This document shows positions 25,613 to 35,042 of a stretch of 55,510 nucleotides of DNA, piece by piece (position 1 is the first letter of the stretch; every line of letters begins with the position of its first letter). Location: the NCBI GenBank assembly GCA_001704575.1, contig MCAW01000014.1, forward strand, positions 1-55,510, read 5' to 3'. The stretch comes from Methylophilales bacterium LSUCC0135 (GTDB lineage: Bacteria; Pseudomonadota; Gammaproteobacteria; Burkholderiales; Methylophilaceae). A model generated the notes under the pieces. That model searched no databases. It was not told the origin of the DNA and saw only the letters and a program-made list of their open reading frames with translations. Position numbers and translations under genes: made by a program.

Positions 25613-27307
25613 TCAGTGCTTGAACTTGCTGCTCATCCAGCGCCAGATCAGCCCATCGGCAATTTCCTTGCCATCCATGATGTAACTCAGTGCTTTGTGG
25701 TTGCTCAGAATCAGCGGCAAGGCAGCCTTGGCGCTCGGGGTGCCGCAGAAAAGAATCTGGTCGCCGTGCATGAGCTTTGTATCCAGCTCAGGTTGCAGCA
25801 AAGGTTTGTTTTCGCGCAGCAGCAGCAGTGGTACCAGATCGAGCCCGATGTCACGGTTGCTCGGGTCGTGGGTCAGGCTGTCCAGCTTGACGGCCTTGCC
25901 CCAGGAAAGCAGATTGTCGACGGCCGGTGCATGATGCGGGTCTATGGTGATGGACCAGGTTTCCGGAACGTTTTCGCCGACCATGCCGACCAGGTGGCTG
26001 ATCATCTGATTGGCCCAGGCGTTGGTCTGATTGCGCGCTAGTGCAAGAAACATCGCCAGCAGCGGGGAAATCATGTGCGCCAGACATTCATGCGCGATGA
26101 TGTCGCTCGGTTGCATGGTGATATCCGCATTGAAATGCTCGAACAGCGGTTCGTTGTAACGCTTGTTTTTGCGGATGACGACGAACAGCTCCGGGTTCAT
26201 TTCCCGCGCGGTCATGACAATCGAGAGATTGTTGATATCGTTATCGGTACCGGCGACGATGCCAACCGCATCACGAATACCGGCTTCTTCCAGCGTGCGT
26301 GACTCTGTACCGCTGCCGATGATGCAGTTCTCGCAGCCGGTCAGTTTGGGGTCGGCTTCGACGATGGTGGTAGTGATATGCTCGCGTTCGAGATTTTCCA
26401 CCACCGATTTGCCGAAACGCCCGTAGCCGCACACCACCCAGCGGCCGGTCGGCGGCCATGCCGGAGAAGGGAGCGATTCACCTGGTACGCTGGTCAGCCA
26501 TTCATGCAGCAGATAGGTGCCCAGCGCGTGGACTTCCATCGCCAGATGCTCGCCGAACAGAGTGTAAGGGTTGATGATGTGATCGGTACCGAAGGAGGCC
26601 ATGTTGGCGGCGGTTTCCGCATTTTCGGCACGCCCCAGCACCATCAGCGTCGGTCTGATAAGTTTGACTGCGATGGCGACTGCCAGATTGGCGTGGTCGT
26701 CATTGGTGAGTGCGGCGACACCGGCACACATTGGATGCCTGACGCCGGCTTTGATCATCACATCGGGCAATTGCACGTCCGCGCATAGCGCCGGCATGTC
26801 GTACTGGTAGTCTTCCAGTTCCAGCTCGTTGACGCGATCCTGCAGAATCTCGACGACGACGACGCGCATGTGCTTGCTGTCCAGTGCCCTGACCAGCAGG
26901 CTACCGGTTTCGCCGTAACCGCAGACGATATAGAAAGGCTCGCTCAGCGCTTCCACTTCCTTGGCAAAGCGGGAGGTGGTGACTGCAACGCGCAAGCCGA
27001 CGTCCTGAAACAGGGAAATGATTTTACCGATGGCGTAGAACCAGGGAATCACCGTCATGTAAATCGACAAAGTCATCCACAGACGCTGTTGGGTGCTGAA
27101 CGGGTGGGGGACTTCGCCGAAACCGATGGTGGTGGCGGTATAGCTGATGATGTAGAAAGCCTCGAACAGCGTCAGGTGATGCGGATTGCCTTCAGCATCG
27201 AAGCCCGGCATCAGCGTCATGCCGACCACAGCAACGGCGAAGCTGACGATGACCGCGATCAGCGGCGCCCGCATGCGCCGCAAAATCAGAAAGATGATGT
27301 TGTTCAA
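25613..27307 (-). CDS. Ion channel with pore loop and two RCK (TrkA-N) domains
   Basis: A 564-residue membrane protein. Two N-terminal helices flank a pore loop whose filter reads TTIGFGE at residues 59-65 (potassium channels have TVGYGD). Two RCK domains follow, each with a nucleotide-binding Gly motif: VCGYGETGSLL near 120 and WVVCGYGRFGKS near 287. Such RCK domains gate channels in response to nucleotides or ions. The start is a TTG at 27307, which gives MNNIIFLILRR; a Met at residue 12 is the alternative. The DUF6394 gene lies 49 nt upstream on the same strand and is probably co-expressed. Confidence 0.9.
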   Translation of the reverse strand: MNNIIFLILRRMRAPLIAVIVSFAVAVVGMTLMPGFDAEGNPHHLTLFEAFYIISYTATTIGFGEVPHPFSTQQRLWMTLSIYMTVIPWFYAIGKIISLFQDVGLRVAVTTSRFAKEVEALSEPFYIVCGYGETGSLLVRALDSKHMRVVVVEILQDRVNELELEDYQYDMPALCADVQLPDVMIKAGVRHPMCAGVAALTNDDHANLAVAIAVKLIRPTLMVLGRAENAETAANMASFGTDHIINPYTLFGEHLAMEVHALGTYLLHEWLTSVPGESLPSPAWPPTGRWVVCGYGRFGKSVVENLEREHITTTIVEADPKLTGCENCIIGSGTESRTLEEAGIRDAVGIVAGTDNDINNLSIVMTAREMNPELFVVIRKNKRYNEPLFEHFNADITMQPSDIIAHECLAHMISPLLAMFLALARNQTNAWANQMISHLVGMVGENVPETWSITIDPHHAPAVDNLLSWGKAVKLDSLTHDPSNRDIGLDLVPLLLLRENKPLLQPELDTKLMHGDQILFCGTPSAKAALPLILSNHKALSYIMDGKEIADGLIWRWMSSKFKH

Positions 27308-27356
27308 GTCACGGTCTCAGCGAGATGGTTGATACCGGCGCTGCCAGCCAGCAGGC

Positions 27357-27731
27357 CTAGCGGCGCAGGCTGATGGTTTCTGCCATGAGCAGGATGACCG
27401 AGATGATGTTGGCCAGCAATGCGCCGCCGGAGAGAGACACCACGTGATTGATCATGGTCAGTTCACTCGGCGTGCCGCTCACGGCTGCAAACAGCACGGC
27501 TGCGGTGATCAGCTGCAAATCGGCTACCAGACTGGTTGCCAGGTGCACTGCGCCGATCTGGGTACGGTCGCCGAATTTGAGCACGGTGGCGATCAGGTTG
27601 ACGATGATGGCTGCATAAAGCTCGTAGACGTGGTGGTGGGCCGGATTGTCGATATCGCCGATGAAGAAGCCGAAATTCAGCGTCATGGCCAGTACGATAA
27701 AAAATCCAAAGATTACTTTTTCCAGATTCAT
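27357..27731 (-). CDS. DUF6394-like small membrane protein
   Basis: A 124-residue protein with four hydrophobic segments (about 5-25, 38-55, 63-85 and 95-118). Conserved-looking loops are IGDIDNPAHHHVYELYAA and LKFGDRTQIGAVHLATS. It matches, by memory, small membrane proteins annotated DUF6394 that occur next to TrkA/RCK channels. The function is unknown; the context suggests an accessory subunit of the downstream channel. The CYTH-CHAD gene lies 83 nt upstream. Confidence 0.75.
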   Translation of the reverse strand: MNLEKVIFGFFIVLAMTLNFGFFIGDIDNPAHHHVYELYAAIIVNLIATVLKFGDRTQIGAVHLATSLVADLQLITAAVLFAAVSGTPSELTMINHVVSLSGGALLANIISVILLMAETISLRR

Positions 27732-27814
27732 GGCTGATCTCTGCGACAGAATGATACAAACAGTTTAGTGGATTTTGCCGTGCACGACATCACCCGGGCT
27801 GACTTTTTTGCCGC

Positions 27815-29275
27815 TCAGCGGCCTTTCTGCAGGCTGGTCCAGCTTGCTTCCATCTGTGCCCTTGCTTTGTCAGCGGCTTCAGCTTGCCAGCGGTGGAAAG
27901 TGGTTCTGATCTCCTGCCGTTCGGTTGCCGGCATGCTTGCCAGCAGCCGCTGCAACAACTGTTTGCCGACATGCAGATCGTTGAGGTGGCCGAGCTGTTT
28001 TTGCAGATCGATCAGGTGGCGTGCCGGTAGCTGTTCGGATACGGCCGGATCGAAGAAAGATTGCGCATAGCGCAGACGTTTGATGCGGATGCGCACGCGG
28101 TGCAGCTCCGCCGGTCGAAGATCGCTCAGGCGTTGCTGTTGCCAGGGCAGCTGATCCGTCAGTTTTCGCAGCCGTTGCCGCAGCCATTTGTCGAGTGGTT
28201 TTTCATTCTGCCCGGATTTGTGCGTGGCCAGCATGCCCAGCTGCAGAAGCAAGGCCTGATAACGCTGACACTCGAGCGCCTGATGCAGTTTTTTGCGGCA
28301 ATTATCGCGTCGCTGGGCTGTGCCGGCGAGTAGCGCTGCGTATGCCTTGTCGGTGCCGAATGCCTGCGGCAGCGTTTCTTCCGAAAGCACATCCCAATTG
28401 CGCACTTCGCCGATCAGTGCATTGAGCCAGTCGATCTCAGCCCCAAGCATGTCATTCTGTATATCAAAAAGCCTGAACGCGATCTTCAGGCGGCGCATTC
28501 CAATGTGCATCTGGTGCATGGCTTCGATGTCACCGGATAGCGCGGCTTCCTGATGTTCCTGCAGTTGTTGCAGACAATCCAGCACCACCGCCTGAAAGCC
28601 TTCATTTACTTTGGTTTTTTTGGGCAAGTCAAGCGGTTTGGCCGGTTTGACGGTTTTTTGTGGCATGCGGTAGTGGCGGTAGCCGCGTTCCGCCTTGCTC
28701 ATGTTTTCGATCTGCAAGGGAATGGTTTTCTGCAGCGTTGCCGCCAATTCGAAAAGATGAAAAGCCTCGCCCTTTTTCAGCTCGATCTCGACTTCCGCGA
28801 TCGGTTCCGACTGCTCCCGCACTTTCAACAATCCAAGATCGAGGGCGACTTCAAGCTCTGTGCCGTCGGGGTAAGTGAGCTTCCACTCGGTGCGTTGCAC
28901 ATCGGTGAGGAAAATGGGTTGCAAGGCCGCCCGCAAGGCCTGAACGGCAAAGATGCGGGCAAGCGAGGGATCGGTAATCTTGGTGAAGTCCGGTGCGCCG
29001 CGGGCGATGATATCTTCCCATTCGAAGCGCTGGTGCAGACCTGCCAGCGCGTGGCCACTACCCTTGACGGCTTGAAACCAGCCGCCTGACATGCGCCGCA
29101 CACGCAGACTGATGGACTGGTCGAGCAGGCGCAGGTCGGGGGTGTCGTAGTAGGTACTGATCAGTCGCCGGGTGACCGGCTTGGCTGTGAAATAGTTTCT
29201 GATCGCGGGGTGGCGCCGCAGACGCAATATGTCGCGAGCGTTGATGCGAAGTTTGAGCTCGATTTCATTTTGCAT
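27815..29275 (-). CDS. CYTH and CHAD domain protein
   Basis: A 486-residue protein. The CYTH domain (1 to about 200) opens with EIELKLRI, the ExExK motif of triphosphate-binding tunnels, and includes EVEIELKKGEAFHLF. The CHAD domain (about 225-480) is alpha-helical with repeated His/Arg/Lys positions such as MHQMHIGMRRLK and HRVRIRIKRLRYA. CYTH enzymes hydrolyse inorganic triphosphate or related compounds, and CHAD domains bind polyphosphate. It overlaps the upstream ParA gene by 11 nt, so translation is coupled. Confidence 0.93.
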   Translation of the reverse strand: MQNEIELKLRINARDILRLRRHPAIRNYFTAKPVTRRLISTYYDTPDLRLLDQSISLRVRRMSGGWFQAVKGSGHALAGLHQRFEWEDIIARGAPDFTKITDPSLARIFAVQALRAALQPIFLTDVQRTEWKLTYPDGTELEVALDLGLLKVREQSEPIAEVEIELKKGEAFHLFELAATLQKTIPLQIENMSKAERGYRHYRMPQKTVKPAKPLDLPKKTKVNEGFQAVVLDCLQQLQEHQEAALSGDIEAMHQMHIGMRRLKIAFRLFDIQNDMLGAEIDWLNALIGEVRNWDVLSEETLPQAFGTDKAYAALLAGTAQRRDNCRKKLHQALECQRYQALLLQLGMLATHKSGQNEKPLDKWLRQRLRKLTDQLPWQQQRLSDLRPAELHRVRIRIKRLRYAQSFFDPAVSEQLPARHLIDLQKQLGHLNDLHVGKQLLQRLLASMPATERQEIRTTFHRWQAEAADKARAQMEASWTSLQKGR

Positions 29276-29900
29276 GGCGCTCGGCGTCCATCAGCCACTG
29301 CAACAGCGGCGCCCATTGCTGCATATCGCGCGCAACCAGGGAGGGGCGCATGTCGAACAGGCTCATGCCTTGTTCGGCTGCCTGCATGTAGATCTGGCCG
29401 TCGCGCAGATTGGTCATGACCGGAAAACCGGCGTTGTCGAGAAATGCCTGCAGTTTCAGCGCAGTTCTGGTGCGCGTATCGACGCGCATGCCCACCATGG
29501 CGACAAAGGTACGCTCCTTGCGCACTGCCTTTTCTGCGCGCAGGATGTCGAGGAAATCTTCAGTGGCGCCGATATCGAATGCCGACGGCTGTATCGGCAC
29601 GATCACCCAGTCTGCGCGTTTGACGGCATCACTCAGCTTGTCGCCGTGAATGCCGGCAGGAGAATCGATGACGGACCACTCGGCGCTCAGGCTGTCGGCA
29701 TGTTTGCCGCGCCCATCGAGTCCGTGAATTAGCGGCAATGCTTCATCGCGCCGCGCCAGCCATGCGCTGGCGGATTTCTGCCGGTCCATGTCCGACAGCA
29801 CGACATGCTTGCCACGGCTGGCAAAGTAGCCTGCAAGGTTGGTGGAGATGGTGGTTTTGCCGCTTCCGCCCTTGGGGTTGGCAATCAGTACAGTATTCAT
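29265..29900 (-). CDS. ParA-family ATPase (short type)
   Basis: A 211-residue P-loop ATPase with KGGSGKTT near residues 10-17 and SDMDRQKSA near 36-44. It is smaller than the ParA at 699-1511 and belongs to the compact group that includes MipZ-like and orphan ParA proteins. DSPAGIHG carries the Walker B Asp. No ParB partner is adjacent. Its stop overlaps the CYTH-CHAD start, and sixA lies 31 nt upstream, so the likely transcript is sixA-parA-CYTH/CHAD. A role in placing polyphosphate granules is conceivable but only inferred from the neighbour. Confidence 0.9.
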   Translation of the reverse strand: MNTVLIANPKGGSGKTTISTNLAGYFASRGKHVVLSDMDRQKSASAWLARRDEALPLIHGLDGRGKHADSLSAEWSVIDSPAGIHGDKLSDAVKRADWVIVPIQPSAFDIGATEDFLDILRAEKAVRKERTFVAMVGMRVDTRTRTALKLQAFLDNAGFPVMTNLRDGQIYMQAAEQGMSLFDMRPSLVARDMQQWAPLLQWLMDAERHAK

Positions 29901-29931
29901 TACAGATGCTCCAAAAAAGTTGCGCTGCAGG

Positions 29932-30387
29932 TTAAATCAGCATATCGGGCGATAACACGGTGCGCAGTATGGTCTGCTGGTCTGTGTCACGCATGCGATG
30001 CGTGAGCCACCAGATGGCTCCCTTTTTTACGCTCCAGCTATCGGTCCGGCCGGTGAGGGCCAGGGCGGCTGCCATGCCCAGGGTGGGCTGGTGACCAACG
30101 ACGACGACGGTCCTGTTTGCATGAGGCCAGTTGCAGGCTTGCAGCAATGCCTGCGGGGAGGCGCCGGGCGCCAGACTGTCGAGCGTGGTGAATTCCAGGC
30201 TCAGCGCCGAGGCAGTCTGCTGAGTGCGTGCGGCGGGGCTTGCCAGAATCAAAGCATCCGCCGGCAGGCGCGAGCGCAGCCATGCGGCCATTGTTTGCGC
30301 CTGCTTTTTACCTTTGGCGGTAAGGGTACGCGCCATGTCCGGATAGCCCTCATGAGCTTCGGCATGGCGCCATAAAATCAGGTTCAT
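29932..30387 (-). CDS. sixA: Phosphohistidine phosphatase SixA
   Basis: A 151-residue histidine phosphatase. The N-terminal LILWRHAEA gives the catalytic RHG-type His, and VVVVGHQPTLG the second catalytic His. SixA removes phosphate from His in phosphotransfer proteins such as ArcB or nitrogen-PTS NPr. I chose the ATG at 30387 because the motif begins two residues later; the ORF extends to 30411 without adding conserved sequence. It heads a minus-strand cluster with ParA and CYTH-CHAD. Confidence 0.92.
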   Translation of the reverse strand: MNLILWRHAEAHEGYPDMARTLTAKGKKQAQTMAAWLRSRLPADALILASPAARTQQTASALSLEFTTLDSLAPGASPQALLQACNWPHANRTVVVVGHQPTLGMAAALALTGRTDSWSVKKGAIWWLTHRMRDTDQQTILRTVLSPDMLI

Positions 30388-30572
30388 CGTTGGATGAAAA
30401 TCTTTGGTCATGATTGGCAGTATTTATCTTAACGGTCACGAGTGTTTAACAAAAGTGACATTTACATGAATCGGAGGTTGCATGACTCGTGCAAAGTATT
30501 GCGAGCCTGCGCCTGCAAACCTGAAAGGCGATCAATGGTATATTCGACCCATTTCTTCAGCCGTATTCCACC
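30388..30572. other. Divergent intergenic region sixA / rpfE-like
   Basis: Apart from a TATATT word near 30538, a possible -10 for the rightward gene, I see no clear regulatory site and no gene here. Confidence 0.5.
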
Positions 30573-31559
30573 GTGAATCTGAATTACTTCTTCTCAGCAT
30601 CCTTATTACCCGCCTTGTTGGCTTCCGGCCGCAGTCCGGTATTGAGCAAACTGATGGCGAAATCGGAGCATGTCCTGACGACGCAAACCCTTGATGCGCT
30701 GATATGCAGCATGGCGGGTTTGCCGGCAGCAACAAGCGATGCCAAGGCGGACATGCCGCTGGCGGCGATTTGCGCGCATGGAGAAAGTGCGTTTGACGGC
30801 GCGGCGGACACTGCATTTGTATTTGCTGATCCGGTCCATCTGGTATTGCAGCGGGACTCGTTCTCGCTCGCTGCCCCTGTGCCGTTGCCGCTGGCGGAAG
30901 AAGAATCCGCAGCCCTGCTGCATACGCTCAACCGGCATTTTGCCGCCGATGGCCTCACGTTTCTTGCCGGGCGTGACGGGCATTGGTACCTGCGTTGTGG
31001 CAGCGCGCCGGCAATTCGTACACACGCACCCGGGCAGGCGGCCGGCCATGATATTCAGGCATTTCTGCCTGAAGGAGCGGATGCCGGATACTGGCGCCAA
31101 CTGAGCAATGAAATCCAGATGCTGCTGCATGCTGATCCGGTCAACGCCAAACGCGAAGCTTACGGCCATCTGCCTTGTAACAGCCTCTGGTTCTGGGGCG
31201 CTGGTGTGCTTCCTGCTTGCGGGACTTTGAGCGGAATTTCGGCCTATGCTTCCACACCCTTGCTCAGGGGGCTGGCCAAACTGGGGCTGATTGCGTTGCA
31301 TCCGCTGCCGATGCATCCGGGGTTTGAGGTTGCCGATAAAAATGTCTGGGTGGTTTTCGATGCGGCACAGCCGCCCGATGAGCGCTGGTTCGAGGCGGCT
31401 GTGGATGCTTTAAAATCCGGTCTTGCAGAAGTGTTGACGCTCTTTTTTGAGCTTGAGGGGCAAGTCTTGAGTACGCGGATGACCAGGGCCGATTTATGGA
31501 AGTTCTGGCGCAGACATGCGTCGCTGGAAGCCTACTGCGAGAATAAATGGCCGCAGTGA
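30573..31559 (+). CDS. RpfE-type protein (phosphoglycerate-mutase-like annotation)
   Basis: A 328-residue soluble protein. The core shows NEIQMLLHADPVN followed by a GHLPCNSLWFWGAG block, characteristic of the family found upstream of recJ in betaproteobacteria and named RpfE in Xanthomonas. Some databases label it cofactor-independent phosphoglycerate mutase-like, but I see no metal-binding Ser/Asp motif of that enzyme. The function is unclear. It overlaps recJ by 13 nt. Confidence 0.8.
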   Translation: MNLNYFFSASLLPALLASGRSPVLSKLMAKSEHVLTTQTLDALICSMAGLPAATSDAKADMPLAAICAHGESAFDGAADTAFVFADPVHLVLQRDSFSLAAPVPLPLAEEESAALLHTLNRHFAADGLTFLAGRDGHWYLRCGSAPAIRTHAPGQAAGHDIQAFLPEGADAGYWRQLSNEIQMLLHADPVNAKREAYGHLPCNSLWFWGAGVLPACGTLSGISAYASTPLLRGLAKLGLIALHPLPMHPGFEVADKNVWVVFDAAQPPDERWFEAAVDALKSGLAEVLTLFFELEGQVLSTRMTRADLWKFWRRHASLEAYCENKWPQ

Positions 31560-33235
31560 TCACCCGTGAAGTTGACGCCGAGGCCTTGCGTGAGCTGTTG
31601 GCGGCCGGCATGCCGGAAGTGCTGGCAAAAGTGCTGGCGGCGCGGGGCGTTCGCTCGATGGCGCAGATGGAGGTTTCGCTCAACAGCCTGATTGCTCCCG
31701 AACGGCTGACCAATAACGTCAAGATGGCGGTATTGCTGGCCGAAGCAATCGAGCAGAAAAAACGGCTGCTCGTGATCGGCGATTATGATGCCGACGGCGC
31801 AACGGCGACGGCGCTTGCTGTGCGCGCATTACGCAGCATGGGTGCCGAGGTGGATTATCTGGTACCCAACCGGTTCGAATACGGCTATGGCCTGACCCCC
31901 GAGATTGTCGCGCTGGCAGCCGGGCGCAAGCCGGATGTGATCGTCACGGTGGATAACGGCATTGCCAGCGTGGAAGGCGTCGCTGCTGCCAATGCGCTCG
32001 GCATCATGGTGCTGATTACCGATCACCACTTGCCGGCTGAACAGGCGCCGGATGCAGCCTGCATCATTAATCCCAATCAGCATGGTTGCGATTTCCCCAG
32101 CAAGCATCTGGCCGGTGTCGGCGTGATTTTTTATGCCATGCTGGCTTTGCGCAGTGAGCTGCGCAGCCGAGGCGCTTTTCTGCAGGGCGCCGAACCCAAT
32201 CTGGGCGAACTGCTTGATATTGTCGCTTTGGGAACGGTAGCGGATTTGGTCAGGCTGGATGAAAACAACCGTATCCTGGTAGAACAGGGCTTGCGGCGGA
32301 TACGTGCCGGACGTGCCTGCGCCGGTATCAATGCGCTGCTCAAGCTGGCCGGACGTCAGCCGGAAAAGGTCAGTTCTCAGGACCTCGGTTTCAGTGTCGG
32401 CCCGCGCCTGAACGCCGCCGGACGTCTGGACGACATGTCGCTCGGCATCGCCTGCTTGCTGGCCGAAAGCGAAGCTGAGGCGCTGCCACTGGCGCAACAG
32501 CTGCATGCGCTGAATCAGGCCAGGCGGTCGATCGAAGCCGACATGCAACAGATTGCTGATGTGGCGCTGGAGGAAATCGAGCCTGCGAACCGCTATACGC
32601 TGACTCTCTATCATTCTGAATGGCATCAGGGTGTCATCGGCATTCTCGCTTCCAGAGTCAAGGAAAAACACCATCGCCCGGTGATCGCTTTCGCCAGGGC
32701 GGAAGACGGATTGTTGAAAGGCTCCGGGCGTTCGATCAAAACCCTGCATCTGCGTGATGCGCTGGATCTGGTGGCCAAGCGCGAGCCTCAACTTATTGTG
32801 AAGTTCGGCGGCCATGCGATGGCGGCGGGCTTGAGCATCAGGGAGAATGACTTGCGCCGTTTCGAATTCGCTTTCGAACAGGTCGCATCCGAATGGTTGT
32901 CGCCCGCTGATCTTGAGGCAGTCATCGAGGTTGACGGCTCGCTCGATCATGAGCACATGCAGCTTGAGACGGCAGTACTACTGGAAAGGCAGGTGTGGGG
33001 CCAGGGTTTTGCGGCGCCATGTTTTTTTGACGAATTCGAGGTGGTGGCACAGCGTATCGTCGGTGAACGGCATCTTAAGTTGCGTCTGGCGAAAGCTGGG
33101 AATGAGTATGACGCCATCTTTTTTCAAAAGGAGCATTTTCTGCCCTCGCGTGTTGCGCTGGCCTACGAGCTACAGACCAATTATTACAATGGTAACGAAA
33201 GCCTGCAGTTGAACGTCAGGCACTGGCTAAGATAG
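31547..33235 (+). CDS. recJ: Single-stranded-DNA-specific exonuclease RecJ
   Basis: A 5'-3' exonuclease acting on single-stranded DNA in recombination and mismatch repair. The 562-residue protein has the DHH-family motifs: VIGDYDADGATATALA (DYDADG), VTVDNGI, LITDHHLPAE (DHH) and a GVGVIFYAML block. The DHHA1 region has GSGRSI and KFGGHAMAAGLS. The oligonucleotide-binding domain follows to the C-terminus. The length is normal (E. coli 577). Translation is coupled to the upstream rpfE-like gene. Confidence 0.97.
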   Translation: MAAVITREVDAEALRELLAAGMPEVLAKVLAARGVRSMAQMEVSLNSLIAPERLTNNVKMAVLLAEAIEQKKRLLVIGDYDADGATATALAVRALRSMGAEVDYLVPNRFEYGYGLTPEIVALAAGRKPDVIVTVDNGIASVEGVAAANALGIMVLITDHHLPAEQAPDAACIINPNQHGCDFPSKHLAGVGVIFYAMLALRSELRSRGAFLQGAEPNLGELLDIVALGTVADLVRLDENNRILVEQGLRRIRAGRACAGINALLKLAGRQPEKVSSQDLGFSVGPRLNAAGRLDDMSLGIACLLAESEAEALPLAQQLHALNQARRSIEADMQQIADVALEEIEPANRYTLTLYHSEWHQGVIGILASRVKEKHHRPVIAFARAEDGLLKGSGRSIKTLHLRDALDLVAKREPQLIVKFGGHAMAAGLSIRENDLRRFEFAFEQVASEWLSPADLEAVIEVDGSLDHEHMQLETAVLLERQVWGQGFAAPCFFDEFEVVAQRIVGERHLKLRLAKAGNEYDAIFFQKEHFLPSRVALAYELQTNYYNGNESLQLNVRHWLR

Positions 33236-33320
33236 TCTGCCTTGAGTTTTGACGGGTGTTTCCTGAAGCTATATTTCGTTGACCGTGAACTGCCCGGCAA
33301 GTTAAAATCCGGCAAATTTC

Positions 33321-34136
33321 ATGAGTGAAAAAATGCGTCGTAAGCTGGTTGTTGGCAATTGGAAAATGCATGGTAGCCTGGCGCAGAATCAAGCCTTGAT
33401 GACCAGCATCACGGCTGGCTTGCGTGATCTCAGGCATGCGGATTTTGCCGTGTGCGTGCCGGCCCCCTATCTTTTTCAGGCGCAGACCCTGTTGCGGGGG
33501 ACCAACATCGCCTGGGGTGGGCAGAACATCAGCCAGCACGAATACGGGGCATACACCGGCGGTATTTCTGCACACATGCTGGCGGATTTCGGTTGTACCT
33601 ATGCGCTGATCGGTCACTCGGAGCGCCGCGTGCTGATTCATGAAACCAACACTTCGGCTGCTGCCAGTTTCGGCATGGCCTTGCGGGCGGGATTGACGCC
33701 CATTTTTTGCGTGGGTGAGACGCTGGAAGAGCGGCAAGCGGGCGTGTCAGAGGCGGTGGTTGCCAGTCAGATGATCGCCATCCTGAATACGTTGGGGCTG
33801 GATGTGATATCCAGGGCAGTACAATTGCGGGCCGTGATTGCCTATGAGCCCTCGTGGGCGATCGGCACTGGCAGAACGGCAACGCCGGAGCAGGCGCAGT
33901 CCATGCACAGCTTTATCCGCAGGCAGATTGCCGAGCGTGATTCCGGAGTCGCAAATCGAGTTCGAATACTATATGGGGGTAGCGTAAATCCCTCAAATGC
34001 GTCACAATTGCTAGCTATGCCGGATATAGACGGCGGATTGATCGGGCGTTGCTCACTAAGCCCGAAAGAATTTATAGAAATATGTCGTGCTGCTTCTGAT
34101 GTCGGTGGCCGCGCTGCCGCGGAAGCAGAAGATTAG
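33321..34136 (+). CDS. tpiA: Triosephosphate isomerase
   Basis: Interconverts dihydroxyacetone phosphate and glyceraldehyde 3-phosphate. The 271-residue TIM barrel has VVGNWKMHG with the catalytic Lys, IGHSERR with the catalytic His, [11 protein letters not shown] with the catalytic Glu and loop 6, and [10 protein letters not shown], which binds phosphate. A short Ala/Glu-rich tail extends past the usual C-terminus. A start at the second Met (33333) is equally possible. tpiA-secG-tRNA-Leu-nuo is a common gene order in this class. Confidence 0.98.
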   Translation: MSEKMRRKLVVGNWKMHGSLAQNQALMTSITAGLRDLRHADFAVCVPAPYLFQAQTLLRGTNIAWGGQNISQHEYGAYTGGISAHMLADFGCTYALIGHSERRVLIHETNTSAAASFGMALRAGLTPIFCVGETLEERQAGVSEAVVASQMIAILNTLGLDVISRAVQLRAVIAYEPSWAIGTGRTATPEQAQSMHSFIRRQIAERDSGVANRVRILYGGSVNPSNASQLLAMPDIDGGLIGRCSLSPKEFIEICRAASDVGGRAAAEAED

Positions 34137-34142
34137 GGAATT

Positions 34143-34493
34143 ATGGAAACTTTGGTTCTGGTTATACATGTGTTGTCGGCAATAGGCGTGATCGGCCTCG
34201 TACTGCTGCAGCATGGCAAGGGTGCCGATATGGGTGCTGCTTTCGGCAGCGGGGCTTCCGGCAGTCTTTTTGGTGTCAGCGGTTCTTCCAATTTCATGAG
34301 TCGCGCCACTGCGATCTGTGTTGTGATTTTTTTCGGTGCGAGTCTTTCGCTGGCCTACATCTCCGGCCATCGTGGTGGTGATTCCAGCGTGGTGAAGGCG
34401 CAAGCGGGTTCGGTTGTGGCGCCTGTTGAAAACGCGCCGGCTGCTGATGCAGTGCCTGCCGATGGTGGTGCTGCAAAGGATGTGCCGCAATAA
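34143..34493 (+). CDS. secG: Protein translocase subunit SecG
   Basis: A small subunit of the SecYEG channel. The 116-residue protein has two membrane helices (about 4-22 and 57-75) with the conserved QHGKGADMGAAFGSG-type loop and GVSGSSNFMSR between them. The C-terminal 35 residues are Ala/Val/Asp rich and probably unstructured. It begins 6 nt after tpiA and is followed 32 nt later by tRNA-Leu. Confidence 0.96.
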   Translation: METLVLVIHVLSAIGVIGLVLLQHGKGADMGAAFGSGASGSLFGVSGSSNFMSRATAICVVIFFGASLSLAYISGHRGGDSSVVKAQAGSVVAPVENAPAADAVPADGGAAKDVPQ

Positions 34494-34525
34494 TAAAAGT
34501 TTTGGGTGATATGCCCGTAAAAATT

Positions 34526-34610
34526 GCCGTCGTGGTGAAATTGGTAGACACGCCATCTTGAGGGGGTGGTGACGAAAGTCATGAGAGTTCGAGTCTCTCC
34601 GACGGCACCA
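34526..34610 (+). tRNA. tRNA-Leu (GAG)
   Basis: An 85-nt class II tRNA with the long variable arm of leucine tRNAs. The acceptor GCCGTCG pairs with CGACGGC, followed by A and an encoded CCA. The anticodon stem CCATC/GGTGG encloses the loop TTGAGGG, giving anticodon GAG for CUC/CUU codons. The T-arm has GTTCGAGTC. It lies between secG and nuoA with small gaps, the same position as leuU downstream of secG in E. coli. Confidence 0.97.
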
Positions 34611-34673
34611 GATAATCATTGTTAGCTATCGCGGTCTTGCTGATCGTCTTGGCAGTTGAATTGGGGTTGTACC

Positions 34674-35030
34674 TTGCTGGAAAATTATTTTCCAATCTTG
34701 CTGTTCATCGTCGTCGGTCTTGCTGTCGGCGTTGCCCCTATCGTACTCGGCAAGCTGGTCTCTCCCAACCGGCCTGACGCGGAAAAGAATTCTCCCTACG
34801 AATGTGGCTTTGAAGCCTTCGAAGATGCGCGCATGAAGTTCGACGTGCGCTACTACCTTGTTGCTATCCTGTTTATCCTGTTTGACCTCGAAATTGCGTT
34901 CCTTTTTCCCTGGGCTGTCGTCATTCAGGAGATCGGTCTTGCCGGCTTCATTGCCATGATGGTGTTTCTCGGCGTGCTGGTGGTAGGGTTTATCTACGAG
35001 TGGATGAAGGGCGCCCTGGAGTGGGAGTAA
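34674..35030 (+). CDS. nuoA: NADH-quinone oxidoreductase subunit A
   Basis: A membrane subunit of complex I. The 118-residue protein has three helices; the loop between the first two carries [10 protein letters not shown] with the conserved Cys near the quinone site, and [11 protein letters not shown] is the second signature. I chose the TTG at 34674 because it yields MLENYFP, the normal N-terminus; an in-frame TTG at 34656 would add six residues unlike the family. It is the first gene of the nuo operon, 64 nt after tRNA-Leu. Confidence 0.96.
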   Translation: MLENYFPILLFIVVGLAVGVAPIVLGKLVSPNRPDAEKNSPYECGFEAFEDARMKFDVRYYLVAILFILFDLEIAFLFPWAVVIQEIGLAGFIAMMVFLGVLVVGFIYEWMKGALEWE

Positions 35031-35042
35031 GGTAATCAAGCC

